The position numbers and the translations under genes are program-made. DNA of 64,000 bases from Bacteroidota bacterium (lineage in GTDB: Bacteria; Bacteroidota; Rhodothermia; Balneolales; HLUCCA01), in contig JAFIEZ010000016.1 of NCBI GenBank assembly GCA_020832235.1, forward strand, positions 32,656-96,655, written 5' to 3'. Within the stretch, counting starts at the first letter, position 1. Each line of letters opens with the position of its first letter. Positions 1-7,705 of the stretch are shown piece by piece. The notes under the pieces are model-generated. The model had not been told where the DNA came from. It did not search any database and saw only the letters and a program-made list of their open reading frames with translations.

Positions 1-635
1 CCGAAAAAAGAGGCGTAGGCACTGAAAAAGAACGCCGATCCTGTACCTACGGCTACGAGGGTATTCATGTCGGCACGAGCATAACGGGCTGCGCCCCAGG
101 CTCGGGTAAAGAATGAGGAGCCGGCATAAAACAGTACGATGGCGGTGAGCACCAGCTTCACCATGTTTAAGGCGAACAGGTTCTCGTGCGTCCAGTCCAT
201 CCAGGCGCCGCCTGTTACCATCGGACCCATTTCAATAACCATTACAATGGCGGCCAATGGCAGAGCGACCAGAAACTTCGTACGGAAGGAGGCGTTAGAC
301 AGCGCTTCTCCCCAACCGAGTTTACTCAACGCGTCGGACGAGCCAGATAACGGGTCGGCATCGGCATCGTCATTCGAACCTTCAGCTTGACTTGAATCTT
401 CTTCATTTTCTAACGCCGCGGCCTGATAACCAGCCTTCTCAATAGCGCGAATGAGTGCGGTAGCAGACGTTCCGTTTATCTGAATTCGGGCTTCTTCGGT
501 GGCCAGATTTACTTCGGCTTGTTCAACTCCATCTACAGTGCGTACCGCTTTTTCTACATGAGCTACGCACGAAGCGCAGGTCATTCCCTTAACCGAGAGT
601 TGAATTTCAGAAGATGAAGTAGTATTGGAAGACAT
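1..635 (-). CDS. copA: Copper-translocating P-type ATPase, N-terminal part (runs off the window)
   Basis: Reading leftwards from ATG at 633-635 gives 211 residues before the window edge, so only the N-terminus is present. Residues about 10-75 form a heavy-metal-associated (HMA) domain with the copper-binding motif GMTCASC near residue 17. A short acidic/serine-rich linker follows, then the first membrane helices ([16 protein letters not shown] and [12 protein letters not shown]) and the [18 protein letters not shown] stretch found at the third/fourth helix of P1B ATPases. The family pumps Cu(I) out of the cytoplasm by ATP hydrolysis. The catalytic DKTGT and CPC motifs would lie outside the window, so the metal is inferred from the HMA motif and from the HMA-AraC regulator at 2448-3014. 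No strong Shine-Dalgarno sequence precedes the start. Confidence 0.9.
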   Translation of the reverse strand, partial: MSSNTTSSSEIQLSVKGMTCASCVAHVEKAVRTVDGVEQAEVNLATEEARIQINGTSATALIRAIEKAGYQAAALENEEDSSQAEGSNDDADADPLSGSSDALSKLGWGEALSNASFRTKFLVALPLAAIVMVIEMGPMVTGGAWMDWTHENLFALNMVKLVLTAIVLFYAGSSFFTRAWGAARYARADMNTLVAVGTGSAFFFSAYASFF

Positions 636-830
636 GGCTTATTCGTTGGGTTGGATTCATCAGAAGCTGGCAGCATACGGTTACAGCGTGACCTTTACGC
701 CATCGGGCAGGAAGTCAACGTGGCTGAGCATCTGGTTGTTTTGTTCTAACGAAATATGACCATCTATGGTCTTTTTTGCGTTATAACCTGATGAAATTGA
801 TGTATAGAATTTTGTATCCGCCCATTTTTT

Positions 831-985
831 TTGCGTCGAGCAGCCTTTTTTCTGCGTCGAGCAGCCTTTTTCCACATGCGTCGAGCAGCCTTTTTCCTGC
901 ATCTGACTGTCTTTTTTTCACCTGCGCTGAGGAGCCTTTTTCTTGCATCGACCAGCCTTTTCCCCTGCATCAACCAGCCCTACGA
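831..985. repeat. Degenerate tandem repeat, about 20-25 bp unit, upstream of copA
   Basis: About six to seven imperfect copies of a GCGTCGAGCAGCCTTTTT-like unit begin near 833, 853, 878, 900, 924, 947 and 968. The first three are almost identical; later copies drift (GCTGAGGAGCC, CATCGACCAGCC, CATCAACCAGCC). Several frames stay open through it only because of the repeat. It occupies most of the gene-free interval 636-1090 between copA and the secreted protein at 1091. No promoter or terminator could be picked out with confidence in this interval. Confidence 0.8.
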
Positions 986-1090
986 AATTATTTTCCCGAC
1001 ATGCCGTGTAGGGAGTTTTGCTGGTTACCTCGTCACTAGGTTACACGATCGACCACGCATGGAACCAGATAATAAACAAATTAAGCTCAT

Positions 1091-2041
1091 ATGAAGAACA
1101 AGATTTACAATTCTAATGTACTAAAAGCCGTATTCATGGTGGCAGCGCTTCCCATGTTGTTAGTCGGAACGCTCATAGCCCAAAGTAGTACAGAGTTCAC
1201 TACCTGGCACTTTGAAAATCCAGAAGAAGAAATTGCTGACACGAGAACTACCGGTTTTTGGTATCCGGAGCGCGCATTTTTCACAGTGGTTGATACAAAT
1301 TCTTACAGCGGGCAAAACTCCATAGCCGTTGCATACGACCCTGCAGCCTTAGGGGGATCTCAGGATGATAACTTCCGTATGTCGTTCGACAACGTCCACA
1401 ATCTTGGAATCAAACCTCAACAGACCGTACACGCCCGTGTATTTGTACCTGAAGAGTCGGCCGGCAAAATTACAGCGATTATCGTGTACGATATGTGGAA
1501 CAGAGGAGAGCGTGGAGGAAGCGGCTTCCACTACGTACCAACGACATATCCTATGGATGGAGATGATATTAAAGTGGGTGAGTGGGTAACCCTTACGCAC
1601 CTTATCGATCGTGACGTCACCAAAGAGACCCTCTCTAGAATTGGTTTACGTATTAATATTGATATTGCCTACACGGGTGATGCCCCGATGATTTTGGTTG
1701 ATTTCGTGACTACCGATCCGGATGCTGAGCCACTGGAAAGAAGTACCACCAATGTAGAGCAGATCGCCGAAGTACCCGCTGGATTCAGTCTGGAGCAAAA
1801 CTTCCCGAATCCGTTCAACCCAACTACCAACATCGAGTTTTCTATTCCTCAGTCATCCAGCGTAACCCTGGAAGTGTTTAACATGCAGGGTCAAAGCGTT
1901 GCTACTCTGGTAGACGGAATGCTCGGTGCAGGTACACACCGTGTAAATTTTAATGCTGCCAACCTGCCGAGTGGCATGTATATGTACCGCATTCAGGCCG
2001 GCAGTTTCACTCAGGTGAATAAAATGATGCTGGTGAAATAA
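1091..2041 (+). CDS. Secreted protein with C-terminal type IX secretion (Por) sorting tail
   Basis: A 316-residue protein. Residues 1-30 form a signal peptide (hydrophobic VFMVAALPMLLVGTLIAQ). Residues about 35-215 look like a beta-rich jelly-roll/carbohydrate-binding-like domain (it opens TWHFENPEEE and has alternating hydrophobic strands), but I recognise no catalytic motif. Residues about 232-316 are a typical sorting tail: the FPNPFNPTTNIEF signature, then a strand-rich segment ending NKMMLVK. In this phylum such tails route proteins across the outer membrane by the type IX system and are usually cleaved there. The gene stands alone and is followed by a strong terminator. The substrate is unknown; a surface-attached binding module is the best guess. 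Confidence 0.85.
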   Translation: MKNKIYNSNVLKAVFMVAALPMLLVGTLIAQSSTEFTTWHFENPEEEIADTRTTGFWYPERAFFTVVDTNSYSGQNSIAVAYDPAALGGSQDDNFRMSFDNVHNLGIKPQQTVHARVFVPEESAGKITAIIVYDMWNRGERGGSGFHYVPTTYPMDGDDIKVGEWVTLTHLIDRDVTKETLSRIGLRINIDIAYTGDAPMILVDFVTTDPDAEPLERSTTNVEQIAEVPAGFSLEQNFPNPFNPTTNIEFSIPQSSSVTLEVFNMQGQSVATLVDGMLGAGTHRVNFNAANLPSGMYMYRIQAGSFTQVNKMMLVK

Positions 2042-2066
2042 CAATTCGATTTCCCATATCCTTTAG

Positions 2067-2102
2067 AAGCACCGTATCCTGATTGGTACGGTGCTTTTTT
2101 TT
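2067..2102 (+). terminator. Rho-independent terminator after the secreted protein
   Basis: A perfect 10-bp stem AAGCACCGTA / TACGGTGCTT with a 10-nt loop is followed directly by a T run. It lies 26 nt beyond the stop codon at 2041. Confidence 0.9.
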
Positions 2103-2139
2103 GAATTTTACCCTGGTAACTCCAGAACGGTGCTCATTT

Positions 2140-2310
2140 CGAGCGCCTCATTCAGCGTTCCATTCGGCTACCCATCCACCTCCCACCCAGCGGTTCCATC
2201 CAACGCCTCAAATAGCGCTACATCCGGCTACTCATTCATCTCCCCATCCAACGCCCCAACTGACTCCCCATCAAGCGCCCCAACTGGTTGCACATCCGGC
2301 GTGCACCTTC
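2140..2310. repeat. Degenerate short-period C-rich repeat
   Basis: The interval holds drifting copies of phrases such as AGCGCCCCAACTG, CATCCAACGCC and CATCCGGCTACTCATTCATC with a period of roughly 25-45 nt. Overlapping open frames here are translations of low-complexity DNA and show no family features. This is most of the gene-free stretch 2103-2447; the remaining part up to 2447 holds no recognisable element except possible promoter DNA for the regulator at 2448. Confidence 0.6.
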
Positions 2311-2447
2311 ACCAGTCGATTCGCATAGTCTGCGTAATAGTTAAGGTGAGCTCCTTTCTTTATCGGGCAGTGCCGAGTAAAGACGAGAAATGTACCGTTG
2401 TTGAACGATGCATTCGATAATACCGACAACAAGTACTATATTGCAGT

Positions 2448-3014
2448 ATGACAACACTGCACATCAAAAATATGGTTTGCGATCGCTGCGTCGCTACAGC
2501 ACGCCGAATACTTTTGGAGGAGGGATACACCGTTTCGGAGATTACTCTAGGCAAAGCCGTGGTGTCGCAGGAAGCTCACGAAATCAACATGCCCCGTATT
2601 CAATGGCAGCTTCGCGACATGGGTTTCGACCTTATCTACGACCGCGATGAACAACTGGTTGTGCAGATTAAAGCCGCAATTCTTGCCTATATCCAGACGC
2701 TTGAGGGGGGGAAACAGTCCCGGAAGCTTTCCGTATTCCTTGCCGATGCCCTGGAAATGGGCTATCAGACGTTAAGCCGCACATTCTCTGAAGTAGCCGA
2801 CGATACCATTGAGCAGTACTACATCCGACTGAAAATCGAGAAGGTTAAAGAGTGGCTCACCTATGAGGAGCTTACCCTCAGTGAAATCGCCTGGAAACTG
2901 GATTATTCCAGTGTGCAGCATTTGTCCAGCCAGTTTAAAAAGACTACCGGAATGACGGTGCGGGACTGGAAAGCACAGCAAGACCCAGACCGACAGCCTC
3001 TCGATGAGGTGTGA
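2448..3014 (+). CDS. HMA-domain/AraC-type transcriptional regulator, probably copper-responsive
   Basis: A 188-residue protein. Residues 1-65 resemble a heavy-metal-associated domain: beta-strand start TLHIKNMVCDRC with a CxxC-type metal site (MVCDRCV). Residues about 90-178 form an AraC-type double helix-turn-helix; the second helix pair is clear (LTLSEIAWKLDYSSVQHLSS followed by FKKTTGMTVRDWK). An HMA domain joined to an AraC DNA-binding module is a known arrangement in Bacteroidota, commonly beside copper ATPases, so it likely senses Cu(I) and controls copA, which begins at 635 on the other strand. The two genes are not directly divergent: a secreted-protein gene lies between them. Target operators were not identified. 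Confidence 0.85.
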   Translation: MTTLHIKNMVCDRCVATARRILLEEGYTVSEITLGKAVVSQEAHEINMPRIQWQLRDMGFDLIYDRDEQLVVQIKAAILAYIQTLEGGKQSRKLSVFLADALEMGYQTLSRTFSEVADDTIEQYYIRLKIEKVKEWLTYEELTLSEIAWKLDYSSVQHLSSQFKKTTGMTVRDWKAQQDPDRQPLDEV

Positions 3015-3117
3015 TGTTTGGGGATGGATTGGCCATATAACATCCTTGCTGACATGTACGACAGGTCTTATCTGCTTCTCAACATCTAACACAATACGGG
3101 GTCATTTGAAAATCAAT

Positions 3118-3567
3118 CTAACGTTTCAAACGTGCGTCGAAATCAACGGGATGTTGCTCAACCACCGTTACGCGTAGAAAATCCGGATGTCGTGTGTTGA
3201 TAAGCACATTGTTTTCAAGAGGAACCACCGCCGATGGGACCAATAAAGCTAAATCAGACTGAGTCGATAGCCATTTCGTCCCAAAAGAACGCGTATACGT
3301 CTGATTAATCTGCCAGCTTTCATCCAATGTATCCTCCATGCGTTTCGTTGCTACGGGTAAGGATAACAAACTGGCGACCATATCGGGCGGATAGTTTTTC
3401 ATGGAAACGTGGACAAGGGTTTCCAGAAGTGCCAGGCTCACGTGGGTACTGGCATAAAGCATAGGAACTCCGGAATAATTCCACCTTCCACCATATCGCA
3501 TTGAGCCGGTTGCATCTAACGGGTGAAACTGTCGCCGATGAAGACGCCATACCTGATCAAGGCTCAC
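3118..3567 (-). CDS. RES-family toxin (NAD+ phosphorylase)
   Basis: A 149-residue RES domain. The three family-defining residues are visible: Arg28 in GGRWN, Glu49 in LLETL and Ser112 in LVPSAVVP, followed by the conserved N-x-LINTRHPDF tail. RES toxins deplete NAD+ by phosphorolysis or hydrolysis and are held inactive by Xre/MbcA/ParS antitoxins. The gene starts with GTG at 3565-3567 and overlaps the antitoxin stop in a GTGA arrangement, showing translational coupling. Full length for the family with all key residues present, so it is probably active. It converges on the regulator at 2448-3014. Confidence 0.93.
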   Translation of the reverse strand: MSLDQVWRLHRRQFHPLDATGSMRYGGRWNYSGVPMLYASTHVSLALLETLVHVSMKNYPPDMVASLLSLPVATKRMEDTLDESWQINQTYTRSFGTKWLSTQSDLALLVPSAVVPLENNVLINTRHPDFLRVTVVEQHPVDFDARLKR

Positions 3568-4295
3568 GAAATCACTCCCCAGGCTATGCGTTCGAGGGTT
3601 TGCTCTACCAAACGGGCACCGGACTCCGACTGAATTAACGATATCGGTTTCGTGCCCCCGTATCCGTCATTGGGTTCATTCAGCCATTCATTGCCCTTAT
3701 CCAGGCTGCCGAAAAAGACCGCGACAATGGCCTTCATTCGAAGAAGTCGCAACAACCGATCGGTTTCATCGGATGTGAGCCGCTGTTTGTTGATTTGTCG
3801 ATGTGAGAGCGTACGTTGCTTGATAACGATGTCATAAACCTCCTCACGTGTAACGAGTTTTTCCTGTAGCAGCTGCTCAATGATATCAGGATGTAACCCC
3901 TGATTGGTGATGTTGACCAGCGCTCGATCAATACCAAGTTCGGCTATCATGCTATATGGATTAGCCGCTTGTGCGATCTTACCTTGATGAGTAGCTGTTT
4001 CAATAGCACGACCTTGACCCTTTTGGGCCTGAGCATCTGTCACTTCTACACCACCATCGTGTGTACGTGTATCTGTATGCACACCTGAATCTGCTACTTG
4101 GCCTTGACTATCCCTTGAATCTGTGTACAGTCCCTGATGAGTATCTATATCTTGAAACAGGACTGCTTTTAAATCAGGATTCAGATCTGCTAACCAGTAC
4201 GCGAGTTTTCGCTGCCAATTATCGAGGTCATTAACCACATATGGCACGATTACGTCGTTAGTGGTAGACTTTTTCTTGTCGTTTTCAGCATTCAT
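3564..4295 (-). CDS. Xre/MbcA/ParS-type antitoxin of the RES toxin, with a long low-complexity insert
   Basis: The last 128 residues match the MbcA/ParS/Xre antitoxin fold: a degenerate helix-turn-helix region followed by the toxin-binding domain (RLLRLLRMKA, then FGSLDKGNEWLNEPN, ending LERIAWGVIS). The N-terminal 50 residues (DNWQRKLAYWLADLNPDLKA) are an extra helical part. Between them lies an insert of about 60 residues rich in T, D, H, Q and G with echoing units (DTHQG, DSQGQ, THDGG, ATHQG), encoded by 3963-4145. Family members are usually about 130-160 residues; this one is 243. I chose ATG at 4293-4295; the frame also opens 18 nt upstream at a TTG, but that would run into the inverted repeat at 4308-4342. 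It precedes and overlaps the toxin gene. Confidence 0.88.
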   Translation of the reverse strand: MNAENDKKKSTTNDVIVPYVVNDLDNWQRKLAYWLADLNPDLKAVLFQDIDTHQGLYTDSRDSQGQVADSGVHTDTRTHDGGVEVTDAQAQKGQGRAIETATHQGKIAQAANPYSMIAELGIDRALVNITNQGLHPDIIEQLLQEKLVTREEVYDIVIKQRTLSHRQINKQRLTSDETDRLLRLLRMKAIVAVFFGSLDKGNEWLNEPNDGYGGTKPISLIQSESGARLVEQTLERIAWGVIS

Positions 4296-4307
4296 AACTT
4301 TATCACG

Positions 4308-4342
4308 TAGCAATATGCTTTATTTATGATGGCAAATTGCTA
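4308..4342. promoter_or_regulatory. Inverted repeat, putative operator of the RES/Xre operon
   Basis: TAGCAAT (4308-4314) and ATTGCTA (4336-4342) are perfect 7-nt inverted arms separated by 21 nt of AT-rich sequence, about 13 nt upstream of the antitoxin ATG. Antitoxins of this class usually repress their own operon, so this is a reasonable binding site; it is not proven. Confidence 0.4.
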
Positions 4343-4435
4343 ATATTTTAAACAAAATGCAACCAAAAAGTCTTGATATCACAAAATTGCGCCAAAAAAC
4401 TTACCGTACCAAAACATTAGAAACTTGCGAGACAA

Positions 4436-4590
4436 AAACTCCAGTACACAACTTACACGGCTAAAACTCCTGCACAATGCAGCCACACACAAACTCCGCC
4501 AGAAGAACTCCGCCACACAACTTGTCCGGCACAAAACTCCTATGTAATGCAGCCACACACAAACTCCACCACACAACTTGTCCGCCACAA
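4436..4590. repeat. Degenerate tandem repeat, about 70 bp period
   Basis: Two long units share ACTCC, then AATGCAGCCACACACAAACTCC (4466-4500 and 4536-4570, exactly 70 nt apart), with ACACAACTTGTCCG after each. A third, more decayed partial unit lies at 4436-4465. Any frame open through it follows from the repeat. Together with the operator and the terminator it fills the gene-free interval 4314-4688. Confidence 0.75.
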
Positions 4591-4621
4591 AAAAAGCCCC
4601 ACCGGTATTACCAGCGAGGCT
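4589..4621 (-). terminator. Rho-independent terminator of the S9 peptidase gene
   Basis: On the minus strand a 12-bp stem (AGCCTCGCTGGT / ACCGGTGGGGCT, with G-T wobbles) and a 3-nt loop are followed by seven T. It lies 68 nt beyond the peptidase stop codon. Confidence 0.88.
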
Positions 4622-4688
4622 TAGCATGTAAGTTCGAATGCTGATTACATCCGCGCCGCATCAATGACTAATCGGCACGCTTCAGCAC

Positions 4689-6665
4689 TTATTTCAAGTG
4701 GGTATTAAACCAGTCAATCATGCGCAGGGTGTAATCATAACGTGATGTTGAGTTCACATTGCCATGCCCCTCACCCTGATAAAGCACCAACTGCAAAGGA
4801 ACATCCGGCCGTCGAACGCGCATATGACGATACAAATCAAGGGACTGCGCAGGATGTACCCGGGTATCGTCCAGTCCGTGCATAATCAGCAACGGAGTCT
4901 GTGCACGATCTACCCAATAAACAGGCGACCGGCGAAGTTGCTCCATCCAATTATCCCACAAACGCTTACGGGTATGAACCAGATACAGTTCTTCTGGAAT
5001 ATCAGAGGTTCCCCACTTCGACAAATTGTTGCTGATACCCACAAACATCACGCCTGCAGCAAAACGATCGGAGTAATAGGTACTCATCCATGCCGTGGCA
5101 TATCCGCCGTACGATCCACCGGTAACCCCAACACGATTCGGATCTACCAATCCACGACCGATGAGGTAATCTACTCCATCCACCACGTCATCAAACTCCG
5201 CGCCGGCCGGATCAACCTGACTCGATTTGATAAACTCTAGTCCACGACCAGTACTTCCGCGGTAATTCGGATAGAATACGAAGTATCCCTGAGCCGAGCC
5301 GAAGTGCCCGGGCGTTGAATAGCCGGTGAGCCAGCCATCGCTATAATGCGATTCCGGACCGCCGTGTACCACGGTAATGAGCGGATACGTCTGTCCTTCG
5401 CGGAAGTTGAGCGGGTAGTAGAGCATACCTTCGATTTCAAAGGCGCCATCGCGGGCGGTGTAACGAACCACCTCTACCCTGCCGAGATCTTTTTCATCCA
5501 GCCATGGATTCGAGTTGGTGCCGCGTGTAAGCTGTCCGTCGCGGTAAACAAACACCTCAGCCGGATGCTGATTGCTGTTTCCGGTGAAGGCAATGGTGCC
5601 GTTGTCGGCCACGGTGAACCGGGTCAGGTGCACAGCAGGACGATCAATAATACGCGTGAAATTCGATCCGTTTGGCGCAACGGTTCCGAAAATGGTTTTC
5701 ACACCTTGTGATGCCAGGAAGTGAATGGTGTTGGCATCGCTCCAGCGCAGCTGCTCGAACTTGCCACGAAACTCGGGCAGCACGTTAACCGGGGTTCCGC
5801 CCTCGGCAGAAACGACCATGAGTCGACCGTCGATGGGATCGTGAATGTCATGTCCGGCGCGGAGTGCGAGCTGACTTCCATCCGGCGACCAGTGGATTTC
5901 AGCGAGTTTACCGGCATTATCGATGGTATTTAACAGGCTTCGCGTGCGATAGTCCACAATGTGGATTTTCTTGAACATCAGCTCGTCGTCCACATGCGGG
6001 GTTGGGGCGATAGCCAGGGCGATTTTGCTGCGATCAGGATTAAACTCGGCGATGTACACACTTCCCGGCAGGTCGATCAGGTGAGGCTCGTGGCCTTCGC
6101 GGGCTACATTCTGAATATAAGCCTTGATGTTCGGGATATTCTCCTCGAACAGAATAGGCTGGTACGGAAGTTCCGACTCGGGGAGATCTAGCACTTCGTT
6201 GGCGGTGTAGAGAATGTGATTCCCGTCGGCTGCCCAGCTGTAGCCACGGATTGCGGTTTCGTGCGCATGAAGGCGCACCGGCTCACCGCCTGTTACCGCG
6301 ATTTCATAGAGGGCATTGGTGCGGTCCCCGTCGCGGCGGGCTGTAAACGAGATGGTTCCGTGCTCGGGACGAAACTGCACCCCGCCCACGTTTCCGTCGG
6401 TAATCAGGGCGCGGCTCTCACCGGAAGCCACATCATAAGCGTAAAGGTGTACCGCAGCGCGGCGGTTCTCCACGAGCGGGTCGGCCGGTACGATGAGCGT
6501 GTACGCGATGGTTTGTCCATCAGGCGAGATGGCCGTTACGCTTACATTCTGGATCTTGGCGATATCCAGCGCCGTGAGACCGTTCTGCGCACTCAGGCTC
6601 GCCGAGAGCATAAGCAGCATCACAGCCAGCGCCGAAACAACGCGTTGTAATCGATTGACTTGCAT
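4689..6665 (-). CDS. Secreted S9-family serine peptidase (prolyl oligopeptidase/acylaminoacyl-peptidase type)
   Basis: A 658-residue exported peptidase. The chosen ATG at 6663-6665 places a good signal peptide at the N-terminus (RVVSALAVMLLMLSASLSAQ); an ATG 60 nt upstream would add an unlikely extension. Residues about 30-400 form a WD40-like propeller (repeats of ISPDGQTIAYT and WSPDGSQLA type). The C-terminal alpha/beta-hydrolase domain carries the oxyanion/HGGP region, nucleophile Ser in GGSYGGYAT, Asp in HGLDDTRVHP and His in GEGHGN, so the triad is complete. It would cleave peptides in the periplasm for protein use. It stands as a single gene with its own terminator. Confidence 0.93.
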   Translation of the reverse strand: MQVNRLQRVVSALAVMLLMLSASLSAQNGLTALDIAKIQNVSVTAISPDGQTIAYTLIVPADPLVENRRAAVHLYAYDVASGESRALITDGNVGGVQFRPEHGTISFTARRDGDRTNALYEIAVTGGEPVRLHAHETAIRGYSWAADGNHILYTANEVLDLPESELPYQPILFEENIPNIKAYIQNVAREGHEPHLIDLPGSVYIAEFNPDRSKIALAIAPTPHVDDELMFKKIHIVDYRTRSLLNTIDNAGKLAEIHWSPDGSQLALRAGHDIHDPIDGRLMVVSAEGGTPVNVLPEFRGKFEQLRWSDANTIHFLASQGVKTIFGTVAPNGSNFTRIIDRPAVHLTRFTVADNGTIAFTGNSNQHPAEVFVYRDGQLTRGTNSNPWLDEKDLGRVEVVRYTARDGAFEIEGMLYYPLNFREGQTYPLITVVHGGPESHYSDGWLTGYSTPGHFGSAQGYFVFYPNYRGSTGRGLEFIKSSQVDPAGAEFDDVVDGVDYLIGRGLVDPNRVGVTGGSYGGYATAWMSTYYSDRFAAGVMFVGISNNLSKWGTSDIPEELYLVHTRKRLWDNWMEQLRRSPVYWVDRAQTPLLIMHGLDDTRVHPAQSLDLYRHMRVRRPDVPLQLVLYQGEGHGNVNSTSRYDYTLRMIDWFNTHLK

Positions 6666-6725
6666 AATAGTATGTATTGGTTGAGGTTTGATAAATACTG
6701 TTGAAACGATTGCCGGTGAAGTCAT

Positions 6726-7001
6726 GCATCCTACTTAACAGTACATCGGATTAAATACAATACCCTGGAGGAGGAACACCCCGAGCCAAATCAACTGAGC
6801 ATAAACAGGTAATTCGAGCCGTTTGTGTCACCCTGCTTGGGACATCGTCATATCGGAGCCATAACCCTATGGCATCCGGTAGCATACCTTTTCCGGCACA
6901 AGAGTAAATAATATAGGGATTTCGGTCCACCTCGACGATAACTACCGACCCTGGCGCGACCGATTTTGTGATTATTTACAGATGCAAAAGCGACGGATTA
7001 T
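6726..7001. other. Gene-free interval with no recognisable element
   Basis: Between the S9 peptidase 5' end and the MazF toxin stop I see no convincing coding frame, hairpin terminator or repeat. It must hold the peptidase promoter, but no -33/-7 pair could be assigned. Confidence 0.5.
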
Positions 7002-7334
7002 CTACAAATCCATCATAATACGAAGGCGCTGGCGAACCACATCAGCATCGGCATCACTCAACGAACCTATTTTTGAAACAAGTCGTCTATTATCAATGGC
7101 TCTTATCTGATCAAAAAGGATTTCAGATGGTTTGTCGAGTCCACACGCAGTGCCAACGCTATACCGCAGCAGACTTGCTCCCATCAGTCGACTGGTTATC
7201 GGACATATCAACGTCGATGGATGGCCGGTTTCGTTGAGAAGATCAGTTTGCACGATAACAACGGGCCTCATTTTACCCGGTTCAGTACCAAATCTGGGAG
7301 ACAAATCAGCCATCCATATATCAAATTGCTGCAT
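7002..7334 (-). CDS. MazF/PemK-family mRNA interferase toxin
   Basis: A 110-residue protein with the MazF/PemK layout: an N-terminal strand with DIWMADLSP, the conserved GKMRPVVIVQ segment holding the catalytic Arg, and CPITS with the catalytic Thr/Ser, ending in the usual helix (DADVVRQRLRIMMD). The family cuts mRNA at short sequences. It overlaps the upstream antitoxin by one base in a TAATG junction, and a GGAGG Shine-Dalgarno lies just before its ATG. Full length with catalytic residues present. Confidence 0.93.
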   Translation of the reverse strand: MQQFDIWMADLSPRFGTEPGKMRPVVIVQTDLLNETGHPSTLICPITSRLMGASLLRYSVGTACGLDKPSEILFDQIRAIDNRRLVSKIGSLSDADADVVRQRLRIMMDL

Positions 7335-7558
7335 TAATCCTCCATTCCATCGAGTTCAGACAGGATTCGCATCGAATTTTCCCTTACCAATTCGGAGTCT
7401 TTCCGGAGTTGCTCTCTGATCAGCTTACGGCTGATTTCAACATTGTACCGAGCTACGGCATCGTTAATGTATCGATTCCTTGGGATATCAATTTCATTGA
7501 TAATTCGCTCTGTCTCTTCGAAAACGGATTCATCAAGTTTTAGTGATATATTTTTCAT
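7334..7558 (-). CDS. Ribbon-helix-helix antitoxin of the MazF toxin
   Basis: A 74-residue protein. The N-terminus KNISLKLDESVFEE is a ribbon strand followed by helices (IPRNRYINDAVARYN), as in CopG/MazE-like ribbon-helix-helix antitoxins; the charged C-terminal tail would wrap the toxin. It lies directly upstream of and overlaps the toxin gene, and a perfect inverted repeat sits just in front of its start, fitting autoregulation. Confidence 0.85.
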   Translation of the reverse strand: MKNISLKLDESVFEETERIINEIDIPRNRYINDAVARYNVEISRKLIREQLRKDSELVRENSMRILSELDGMED

Positions 7559-7565
7559 CGTCGAA

Positions 7566-7590
7566 TAGTATATATTAATCGTATATACTA
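7566..7590. promoter_or_regulatory. Perfect inverted repeat, probable operator of the MazEF-type operon
   Basis: TAGTATATA (7566-7574) and TATATACTA (7582-7590) are perfect 9-nt arms around a 7-nt spacer, 7 nt upstream of the antitoxin start. Ribbon-helix-helix antitoxins bind such short symmetric AT-rich sites, so this is a strong candidate for autorepression and probably overlaps the promoter. Confidence 0.65.
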
Positions 7591-7705
7591 ATATAACATA
7601 TCGATTACTATTTCACCACTATATCATCGTTATCTTTCTGAAAGATGTTAGGGAAGCTCGTCAATACCAAAGAAGTACGAAACGAAACATACCCCTAGCT
7701 GATTA

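Noticed and set aside
681..902. Small minus-strand frame before copA ending in DGVKVTL, which might be a short gene
   Set aside because: Its first third is just a translation of the tandem repeat at 831-985 (EKGCST units) and the rest matches no family I recognise; no convincing start signal. A decayed gene end is possible but cannot be supported.
776..1094. Two overlapping plus-strand frames with MRRAAFF-type repeated peptides
   Set aside because: They exist only because the repeat unit has no stop in these frames; no ribosome site, no family features.
2083..2420. Plus-strand frames rich in His, Pro, Thr and Ser
   Set aside because: Translation of a C-rich degenerate repeat after a strong terminator; composition is that of low-complexity DNA.
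4379..4627. Minus-strand frame with Cys-rich repeats (CVAEF and similar)
   Set aside because: It spans the 70-nt repeat and the terminator of the S9 gene; no signal or domain.
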